A stretch of DNA of 6,511 nt from CAYLXX01 sp964387955 (GTDB lineage Bacteria > Patescibacteriota > Microgenomatia > UBA1406 > GWC2-37-13): NCBI GenBank assembly GCA_964387955.1, contig CAYLXX010000042.1, forward strand, positions 1 to 6,511, written 5' to 3'. Every line of letters starts with the position of its first letter. Positions within the stretch are counted from its first letter, which is position 1. A program made the position numbers and the translations under genes. The notes beneath the pieces were generated by a model. That model did not search any database. It worked only from the letters and a program-made list of their open reading frames with translations, and was not told the DNA's origin. Shown in pieces: positions 1 through 4,844 of the stretch.

Positions 1-314
1 TAAGTGCTTCAATAACAATCACTATTTGTTACGCGTTCACACTTTATTTTCTGGAACTGGCGTTTAACGTGCATATTGGCTTCGCCCAGACACTGTTCGT
101 GCTGGCTTTTGGCGTCATCAGCGCCACGCTCACGCCAACCCCCGGAGGCATCGGCGGCGCCGAGGCCGGATTGGTGGCAGCATTCATCGCCTTGGGCGTA
201 CCATCGCAACAAGCCCTGGCCGTGGCGCTGGCCTACCGCTTCATAATCTACTGGCTGCCGATCCTACCCGGGCTGGCCGCCTTCAACATCGCCCTCCACC
301 GCCGTTATATCTAA
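1..314 (+). CDS. Flippase-like membrane protein (lysylphosphatidylglycerol synthase TM-region / YbhN-UPF0104 family), C-terminal part
   Basis: The reading frame is open from base 3 and leaves the window on the left, so the start is not visible; a GTG at 69 is internal. The 103 visible residues are very hydrophobic. They hold about three membrane segments (roughly residues 2-20, 25-42 and 70-97) and the motif PTPGGIGGAEAG at about residues 47-58. A P-[TG]-PGG-[IL]-G-x-x-E loop followed by an AL(A)xALxYR...YWLP helix is typical of the C-terminal half of LPG-synthase TM-region proteins. Family members are inner-membrane proteins linked to lipid transfer or flipping; the substrate here cannot be told. 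The protein ends ALHRRYI with a TAA stop. GC is about 62% from base 61 on but about 33% over the first 60 bases, and the genes after it are near 40%. The last 25 bases are duplicated at 1071-1096. The family call is fairly sure, the function is not. Confidence 0.85.
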   Translation, partial: SASITITICYAFTLYFLELAFNVHIGFAQTLFVLAFGVISATLTPTPGGIGGAEAGLVAAFIALGVPSQQALAVALAYRFIIYWLPILPGLAAFNIALHRRYI

Positions 315-315
315 C
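290..315 (+). repeat. 26-bp imperfect direct repeat, copy 1 (end of the flippase-like gene)
   Basis: This copy matches 1071-1096 in the same orientation at 23 of 26 bases, without gaps. It covers the last seven codons (ALHRRYI), the TAA stop and one base either side. The three differences are CAC/CGC (His to Arg), CGT/CGC and TAT/TAC. Identity stops at both ends (289 versus 1070, and 316 versus 1097). It could be one boundary of an inserted block. Confidence 0.75.
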
Positions 316-325
316 TTCCAAAGCG

Positions 326-331
326 TATAAT
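326..331 (+). promoter_or_regulatory. -10 box TATAAT for the 339-686 gene; leaderless start
   Basis: A perfect TATAAT ends 8 bases before the ATG at 339, so transcription would begin at or next to the A of the start codon. There is no Shine-Dalgarno sequence between the flippase stop and this ATG. The -35 region would fall in the repeat copy at about 303-308 and does not resemble TTGACA. Confidence 0.55.
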
Positions 332-338
332 TTTAGAT

Positions 339-686
339 ATGACTGAAGCTAATGAAAAAAACTGGCATCAAGAGGATCTGGTATGTGTGGGCGATTATGC
401 TTTCTCGCCGCCATTCGTACCTACGATTAATCAGATTGAAGATGCCGAGATGTTTATATTCTCTCATCCGGTCTTTTTTGAGCTCGAGGAAGGTCAACGC
501 CGGCGAAATGTAATCAGATTAGCTATTGATGCCGCCTCGGCAGAGCAAAGTCTTCCAGTGGAAGAAAATAGTCGACACATTAGCGTGATACCGCTAATCG
601 GCGATGTGGTCGTTAACGTAATATCAGCTCGTCACGAAGGAATAGTTGTCAGAAGTTTTGAAGTTCAAGACACCGCAGAAGAATAG
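339..686 (+). CDS. Unrecognised 115-residue soluble acidic protein
   Basis: I do not recognise a family. The product is soluble-looking, with no signal peptide or membrane segment and an acidic tail (QDTAEE). The N-terminal third is rich in aromatic residues and proline (GDYAFSPPFVP). The centre has a charged run (ELEEGQRRRN) that leads into a likely amphipathic helix (NVIRLAIDAASAE). The C-terminal third alternates beta-branched residues (SVIPLIGDVVVNVISA, then GIVVRSFEV), which suggests two or three beta strands. A compact alpha/beta protein is my inference. The ATG at 339 is supported by the TATAAT box 8 bases upstream and by the absence of an SD. The gene lies between the two flippase-tail repeats. 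Its TAG stop touches the stop of the opposing gene with no gap. It has the length and continuous coding texture of a real gene; the function is unknown. Confidence 0.72.
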   Translation: MTEANEKNWHQEDLVCVGDYAFSPPFVPTINQIEDAEMFIFSHPVFFELEEGQRRRNVIRLAIDAASAEQSLPVEENSRHISVIPLIGDVVVNVISARHEGIVVRSFEVQDTAEE

Positions 687-1019
687 TTACTCCGAATCCC
701 TCTCCCACGGGGGTGAATCCGGGATTTCAGTTTCCGCATAATTCGATAGAACTAGCTGACCTATTACAAGACCCATAAATATTCCGTGTACTCTTTCTTC
801 AGACATTCCAGACTGTAGAATTGTTGGTGCTATATCCTTGAATTTATTAAAAATAGACTGGAAAACCGGGTATTTTACATCACCTAGCGCAACTTCCTGC
901 TCGATAAATTCTCTCGACTCAACAGGTAACTCAAACGATCCTTGCGTCGGAAACAGGTCATCAAAAATATCTTCGATTTTTTCCGTGTCGATATTGGTTA
1001 GTTCTTCCCGAAAAGACAT
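687..1019 (-). CDS. Unrecognised 110-residue acidic, mostly helical protein
   Basis: No family is recognised. The product is strongly acidic and looks mainly alpha-helical. The N-terminus (MSFREELTNIDTEKIEDIFDD) reads as a charged helix, followed by FIEQEVALGD and the helix VFQSIFNKFKDIAPTIL. A more hydrophobic stretch (GIFMGLVIGQLVL, about residues 79-91) is long enough for a buried helix but short for a membrane span. The tail is PDSPPWERDSE. ATG 1019 is the natural start: a TAAACT -10-like box ends 7 bases upstream with a TTGCAA -35-like box 16 bases further, and there is no SD. The gene faces the 339-686 gene, and their stops abut exactly (TAG 684-686, TAA on the minus strand 689-687). 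Each has its own promoter, so they are not an operon. The open frame on the other strand at 838-1032 is a shadow. Confidence 0.72.
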   Translation of the reverse strand: MSFREELTNIDTEKIEDIFDDLFPTQGSFELPVESREFIEQEVALGDVKYPVFQSIFNKFKDIAPTILQSGMSEERVHGIFMGLVIGQLVLSNYAETEIPDSPPWERDSE

Positions 1020-1025
1020 GTACTT

Positions 1026-1053
1026 AGTTTAGATTCTTACTAGCTGTTTGCAA
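1026..1053 (-). promoter_or_regulatory. Probable promoter of the 687-1019 gene; leaderless start
   Basis: On the minus strand TTGCAA (1053-1048) and TAAACT (1031-1026) are separated by 16 bases; each matches its consensus at 4 of 6 positions. The -10 box ends 7 bases before ATG 1019, which places the transcription start at the start codon. No SD is present. The same geometry occurs at the other three small genes, which is the main support. Confidence 0.4.
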
Positions 1054-1070
1054 GCACAAGAAATTTACTG

Positions 1071-1096
1071 CGCCCTCCGCCGCCGCTACATCTAAC
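1071..1096 (+). pseudogene. Direct repeat copy 2: stranded relic of a flippase-gene 3' end
   Basis: Bases 1072-1095 read ALRRRYI plus TAA in the same phase as the true flippase tail (ALHRRYI plus TAA), with two of three differences silent. Upstream in this frame nothing resembles the flippase, and a stop lies at 1030-1032, so the fragment is not expressed as that protein. It is about 73% GC within AT-richer surroundings. Its end overlaps the stop of the minus-strand gene that ends at 1092. Confidence 0.65.
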
Positions 1097-1694
1097 CCTT
1101 TTTCTTTTTATGCTTAAGTTTCAGTCCGGTTTCCGGGTCTAGACCATGTTTTTTGATGTACTCACTGTTCTGATGCTTAATACGTTCCAGAACGTCTCTG
1201 CTGGTTTCCAAATAATCTAGCAATTTAAGTCCGTGGTATAGCGCTTTTGTGTTTGGATCCGACTGCCTATACCAACGTTCTACATAGGCATAAGCATATG
1301 GATGCCCTTGTTGAAGCTCAACATTCTTAAGCTTTTTGAAATTGTCTTTGCCCCATTCTCTTTTAACAAAATTTATTTCATGCCCATAGAGCTGCCACGC
1401 CCAATTGTAGTGGCGCCGTTCTATCCGATCATCTGGCCGGTCTTGATGTTCGCTTTTTACATGGTTAATAAACTCAACATCGTTCACTTTACGATATTCT
1501 GGTTCATAGGTGTGACGGAAATGCCAATAGTATATGTCCCAGTCCAGGCGTTTTCTGAGCTGCAGATACTGGTCCCGCAGCCAATTCGTGATTCTCAAAT
1601 TTTCCGTCGGCAAGTACTCAGTTACATAATCGCCGTGCTCGTTTACGAAGTGTAGGCGAGGTCCTTTATATACTTTTTGCTTCCTTCGCCACAT
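1092..1694 (-). CDS. Unrecognised 200-residue aromatic-rich, basic-tailed protein
   Basis: I recognise no family. From ATG 1694 the product starts MWRRKQKVYKGPRLHF and ends in a lysine-rich tail (KLKHKKKKG). It is unusually rich in Tyr, Trp and His, as in DWDIYYWHFRHTYEPEYRKV (about residues 51-70), RHYNWAWQLYGHEINF (about 94-109) and HPYAYAYVERWYR (about 131-143). It has no membrane segment or signal peptide. The density of aromatic and basic residues could suit nucleic-acid binding, but that is inference. The frame can be extended to ATG 1718 (adding MCCSYNDG). I prefer 1694 because a perfect TATAAT ends 7 bases upstream of it, inside the longer version, matching the neighbouring genes; 1718 would have TATAAA at 1731-1726, so it is not excluded. 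The gene is divergent from the 1750-2343 gene, and its TAG stop overlaps the flippase-tail relic. Confidence 0.75.
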   Translation of the reverse strand: MWRRKQKVYKGPRLHFVNEHGDYVTEYLPTENLRITNWLRDQYLQLRKRLDWDIYYWHFRHTYEPEYRKVNDVEFINHVKSEHQDRPDDRIERRHYNWAWQLYGHEINFVKREWGKDNFKKLKNVELQQGHPYAYAYVERWYRQSDPNTKALYHGLKLLDYLETSRDVLERIKHQNSEYIKKHGLDPETGLKLKHKKKKG

Positions 1695-1700
1695 CCCATC

Positions 1701-1706
1701 ATTATA
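1701..1706 (-). promoter_or_regulatory. -10 box TATAAT for the 1092-1694 gene; decides the start
   Basis: A perfect TATAAT on the minus strand (1706-1701) is followed by GATGGG and then ATG 1694, so the expected transcription start is the start codon. The -35 position (about 1724-1729) lies in an AT-rich tract without a TTGACA match. A second box, TATAAA at 1731-1726, would serve the longer ATG 1718 version with the same spacing. Confidence 0.5.
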
Positions 1707-1737
1707 GCTGCAACACATTTTTAAATTTATATTGATT

Positions 1738-1743
1738 TACAAT
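1738..1743 (+). promoter_or_regulatory. -10 box TACAAT for the 1750-2343 gene; leaderless start
   Basis: TACAAT ends 7 bases before ATG 1750, with no SD between. TATATT at 1728-1733 is an alternative and would leave a leader of about 10 bases. The -35 window (about 1715-1720) interleaves with that of the divergent gene, so the two promoters probably cannot be occupied at once. An 8-bp palindrome (TAAATTTA, 1722-1729) sits near the midpoint between the two -10 boxes; an operator role is only a possibility. Confidence 0.4.
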
Positions 1744-1749
1744 GGTTGG

Positions 1750-2343
1750 ATGAAGGAATTGCTGCTGTTTCACCATACAAATCATTTGGTGCCATATTTA
1801 ACTCATAACAATTTGAGCAAAGGCCGCCCCTCGTTTTATTGGTATAGCGACAGGTTCCACGACCACATCTCGGATGATAAGCCCGTTTATAAATATATGT
1901 ATTTCTTTTTCGTAAATCCAAAAAGAGATATTGTGCAGCTGCGCTCCAGAACCGGTGATATGGATTTTAACGACCTGCACAATTACTACGTCGACTATAA
2001 AACAGCTCTTCAGGACCCGGAAATTAAATATGCGGAACCTGGTATAGTTATGAGCTTCAGCAAAATGGTGCCGGACATCATCCTGGAACATAAAGAAAAA
2101 GGGATTTTCAAAAAATGGGTCGAATCAGAAGTTATCTGGCCGCTTTCCGAAAAAGGCAACAAAGTCAGGTTCCACTACAACACTGGCAAACCAGTCCCAT
2201 TCACAGAAATACCTGTTCTAAGCCATACTTACCCTGCTCTTAAAAAATGTTTACCTATCTGGCAACCGGTTCGCAACAACGGCAAATGGGAATACCCAGA
2301 CTGGGTCCCAATGAAAACCCACAAAAACGGCACCTGGCTCTAA
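1750..2343 (+). CDS. Unrecognised 197-residue protein; weak resemblance to ADP-ribosyltransferase-like (DarT-type) N-termini
   Basis: ATG 1750 is chosen over an in-frame TTG at 1732 because TACAAT ends 7 bases upstream and neither start has an SD. The product is soluble and rich in His, Tyr and Trp. It opens with MKELLLFHHTNHLVPYLTHN, continues with SFYWYSDRFHDHI (about 28-40), a hydrophobic strand YMYFFFVNP (about 49-57), then KWVESEVIWPL (about 122-132), and ends with PDWVPMKTHKNGTWL. The opening has the look of the (F/Y)-H-x-T...NLxxILxxGLLS start of DarT-type and related ADP-ribosyltransferases, and ESEVIWPL could be compared with their catalytic-Glu strand. The spacing and most of the protein do not match anything I can name, so this is a lead and not an assignment. 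It is divergent from the 1092-1694 gene and convergent with the restriction subunit, 29 bases apart, with no terminator hairpin visible. Confidence 0.72.
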   Translation: MKELLLFHHTNHLVPYLTHNNLSKGRPSFYWYSDRFHDHISDDKPVYKYMYFFFVNPKRDIVQLRSRTGDMDFNDLHNYYVDYKTALQDPEIKYAEPGIVMSFSKMVPDIILEHKEKGIFKKWVESEVIWPLSEKGNKVRFHYNTGKPVPFTEIPVLSHTYPALKKCLPIWQPVRNNGKWEYPDWVPMKTHKNGTWL

Positions 2344-2372
2344 CCCACCCCACAAAACCCCCTTTAAATTTC

Positions 2373-4844
2373 TTAAACCAGGTCGGATAATCTGAAGGAA
2401 GAGCCCATGGCCAGCTTCTTTTCATCAATGCGCGAATAGCTCCACTGGCTACCGGTAAGTTCCGTTACTGCCTCACACCACTCTTTCGCACGTTTGTCTT
2501 TAAATTTGACATCAACATCTTCCATGCCCTTTGTCTCTAACACCCACATCGTATCTTCGGTCTTAGCTATAAAATCCGGTATGTAGTTTCTTACAAACCC
2601 ATTTGAGTCTACATAAGTTATTTGTAGGCCGAGTGTTGGTGGCCTTACCTCGTTCTTAATAAATGCGCGTACTTCTTCGTCATTGTCTAAAATTCTAGCA
2701 AAATTAGCTTCGAGTTTATTTGCTGCTGGTATAACATTCAATACTGATTTCTTGGCCTCATATAACTCTTTTGACCATGGGAATGGCTTTGTAGTAGATG
2801 CACTTAGCTCTTCCTCAGTCATTTCTATATCCTCTGCTACTGCCGTAAGGTCATTTATGCAATCGACAAATACCTCAACGAGCTTTATTCTAACGCGATC
2901 ACTGTTTAACTTCTTCAAGTCTTCTTTATTAAACTCAATTTCTTTATCAAAAAGTTTTGTTTGAATGTAGTCTTTGGTGATCGGAACCAATTTATCGAAT
3001 TGTCCCGTTAGTCTTGAATATTTTTCAACCTTTTTCGTAAGAGCTGAAATGTACACCTCTGGTCTATCAGCAAACGGCATCTCAATAATTTCTTGTTTCT
3101 CGATTTGCTTTGTTAGTAGGTCTCTTGTTTTCAGTTTTATATCACGGGGTTTTAGATCTTCGTATCGAAATAAGGGTGATGGTATGTTGATCACCTTTAA
3201 GTCATTAAGTTTTTTCATAGATCTAGTCATACCACCTTTAGTGATCGGTACCCTAATATCATATTGAAGCTTCTCTTCCAGAACCATAACTGTAACAGGT
3301 AGTTTTTCCGGCTGCTGGAGGGGCGCAAATTCGATTTTGTACCCCTCGTCAGCCAATGCATCATCTAGGATGTCATGAAAGGCTGGGTGTTCAATGATCA
3401 ACAGTTCTTCAGTCCAGTTACGCTGACTCGGCTCCATTCTTCTTAACCCACGACCAAGTGTTTGCTCAGGCAAAATCTTTGCTTTTGCTTTTAAAGCACG
3501 AAGCGGCACAATGACTTTTACGTTGCGGACATCCCAACCTTCACGGAGCATTAATACCGATACAACCGCACGGTAAGGGTTGTCATCGCTGTCAATCTCC
3601 CTTGCGAGTTTCCTTGCTCCATCCAAATCTTTTTTACTTACTTCACCAGTGTTATCGGTGTGAATTACCAGTATCTTCCCACTCAGCTCATCAAAATCTT
3701 CAAGGTAGTCCTTAATTTGATCGGCTGATTTTGTCTTATCTGCAAGAACAAAAAGTACTGGTTTTTTCCCTGATTGTAAGTATTCTCTATGGAATTCCCG
3801 CCATTTAGCTACTCCTGCGTCAATTTGGACTCGATATTTTTCTGATGCGTCGTCACTTTCTATTTCTGGAAGGTCCTCTATCTCCGCAATTTTGGGGCGT
3901 TTAACAATCTCATCATTAATCGCTTCGCCTAACTTATATTCAGCAATCGTATGGGTAAAGATTTGACCGTTTTGATCTTTAGGCGTAGCTGAGAAATCAA
4001 GCTGACACATTATTTTATTAGCTTTATTTAGATCGTCTATTGTTTTGGACCATACAAGTCCTTCATCCCAAACATGATGGGCTTCATCATTAAGCACCAT
4101 GACGCTTTTACGTTTTTTTAGAACGGTCAGAAGAGACACTTGTTTTGTGATGTCTGCTGGCGGTCTATCTCCTAGAAGACCTTGAACTGGGTTATCCAGT
4201 TCTTTCGCGGTATGGTCCATGAACTTTTGCCAATTCGTGACGAACAGTGCTGCAGGTGCAGTTGGGGTGGGCGGATCATCGGGTCCGATCACATCAATGT
4301 GAAAATCCTTTTCCCACTCTGGTGGAATTATTGGGTAATTCTTAAAAATACTCCCTCCGAAAAACTCGGGTTTCTGCGAATCTCCCATCAATCTATCAAG
4401 CACGATCAAATTTGGTGCAACCATTAAGAAACTGTTTGTAAAGTCTGTATCGTTTTGTTCTTTAAGATGATTAAAGTACGACCATATAATGGCCATTGCT
4501 ATAATAGTTGTCTTTCCCGAACCAGTAGCCATTTTAAATGCGTACTTAGGCCTATTATCAGTAGTCGGATCGATCGGAATTTGTACCTGAAGCTGTTGCG
4601 CCAAGCCGTAAAGATTCCTCATGCCAAGTACTTCGTAAGCATATATTAACGACTCGATGCCTCTTTTCTGCGATGGCCAAAATTTGAATGGCGTTTTTTT
4701 GACCATGTGATCTTCTACAAACCACCATTCAAGTAGTCTTCGAGTTGTGGAGCTTGTACCTGACTTGTAGCCATCCTCAGCCCAGCTTGTGACTGCAAGT
4801 TGTAGAGCGGCTACTAGCGGTAAGGAGGATTGCTTATTATCCAT
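2373..4844 (-). CDS. Type III-like restriction enzyme helicase-nuclease subunit (DEAD/DEAH family, Res)
   Basis: This is the 823-residue ATP-driven restriction subunit, expected to work with the adjacent methyltransferase in cutting unmodified DNA. The superfamily 2 helicase motifs are complete: Walker A MATGSGKT at 105-112, DEAH at 253-256, SATP at 285-288, LREGWDV at 433-439 and QTLGRGLRR at 461-469. The N-terminal RRLLEWWF...PFKFWPSQKRGIESLIYAYE segment (about 35-71) is usual for Type III Res proteins. The C-terminal nuclease shows the PD-(D/E)xK pattern, PDF at 756-758 (Asp757) and ETK at 770-772 (Glu770, Lys772), so it looks catalytically intact. The length is in the usual range for a compact Res. 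The ATG shares its A with the stop of the methyltransferase (TAATG), with no SD upstream, which points to translational coupling. No frameshift or missing key residue is seen. Confidence 0.93.
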   Translation of the reverse strand: MDNKQSSLPLVAALQLAVTSWAEDGYKSGTSSTTRRLLEWWFVEDHMVKKTPFKFWPSQKRGIESLIYAYEVLGMRNLYGLAQQLQVQIPIDPTTDNRPKYAFKMATGSGKTTIIAMAIIWSYFNHLKEQNDTDFTNSFLMVAPNLIVLDRLMGDSQKPEFFGGSIFKNYPIIPPEWEKDFHIDVIGPDDPPTPTAPAALFVTNWQKFMDHTAKELDNPVQGLLGDRPPADITKQVSLLTVLKKRKSVMVLNDEAHHVWDEGLVWSKTIDDLNKANKIMCQLDFSATPKDQNGQIFTHTIAEYKLGEAINDEIVKRPKIAEIEDLPEIESDDASEKYRVQIDAGVAKWREFHREYLQSGKKPVLFVLADKTKSADQIKDYLEDFDELSGKILVIHTDNTGEVSKKDLDGARKLAREIDSDDNPYRAVVSVLMLREGWDVRNVKVIVPLRALKAKAKILPEQTLGRGLRRMEPSQRNWTEELLIIEHPAFHDILDDALADEGYKIEFAPLQQPEKLPVTVMVLEEKLQYDIRVPITKGGMTRSMKKLNDLKVINIPSPLFRYEDLKPRDIKLKTRDLLTKQIEKQEIIEMPFADRPEVYISALTKKVEKYSRLTGQFDKLVPITKDYIQTKLFDKEIEFNKEDLKKLNSDRVRIKLVEVFVDCINDLTAVAEDIEMTEEELSASTTKPFPWSKELYEAKKSVLNVIPAANKLEANFARILDNDEEVRAFIKNEVRPPTLGLQITYVDSNGFVRNYIPDFIAKTEDTMWVLETKGMEDVDVKFKDKRAKEWCEAVTELTGSQWSYSRIDEKKLAMGSSFRLSDLV

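Larger units (their letters stand above)
290..1096. other. Possible inserted two-gene block bounded by flippase-tail direct repeats
   Basis: The repeat copies at 290-315 and 1071-1096 enclose only two convergent orphan genes and no integrase or transposase. One repeat unit plus the block is 781 bp. Removing one unit would rejoin the flippase tail directly to the downstream minus-strand gene, with overlapping stops (TAA 1093-1095 against the minus-strand TAG at 1094-1092). This can be read as insertion into, or recombination at, the 3' end of the flippase gene that kept the gene intact. Because the copies differ at three of 26 bases, two of them silent third-codon positions, divergent-allele recombination fits better than a recent exact attL/attR pair. 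The boundaries are seen in the sequence; mobility is inference. Confidence 0.4.

Noticed and set aside
69..314. GTG start at 69 for the flippase-like protein
   Set aside because: The frame is open to the left edge, and the upstream residues form a membrane segment expected for the family, so the gene is cut by the window and does not start at 69.
694..728. Inverted repeat AATCCC...GGGATT near the convergent gene ends, as a terminator
   Set aside because: The stem is only 6 bp with a 20-base loop and no following T-run, and it lies in coding sequence.
339..1019. Toxin-antitoxin pair formed by the two convergent orphans
   Set aside because: The genes are convergent with separate promoters, not co-transcribed, and neither resembles a known toxin or antitoxin.
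1732..1749. TTG start at 1732 for the 1750-2343 gene
   Set aside because: It has no SD and no well-placed -10 box, while ATG 1750 has TACAAT at the spacing shared with its neighbours.
1742..1753. Three-codon ORF (ATG GTT GGA TGA) overlapping ATG 1750
   Set aside because: It could act as a tiny coupled leader, but an ORF this short is expected by chance and the -10 box at 1738-1743 would exclude it from the transcript.
2339..2346. Third copy of the flippase-tail repeat near the end of the 1750-2343 gene
   Set aside because: Only the 8-mer TCTAACCC is shared with copy 2, which is expected by chance around a TAA stop.
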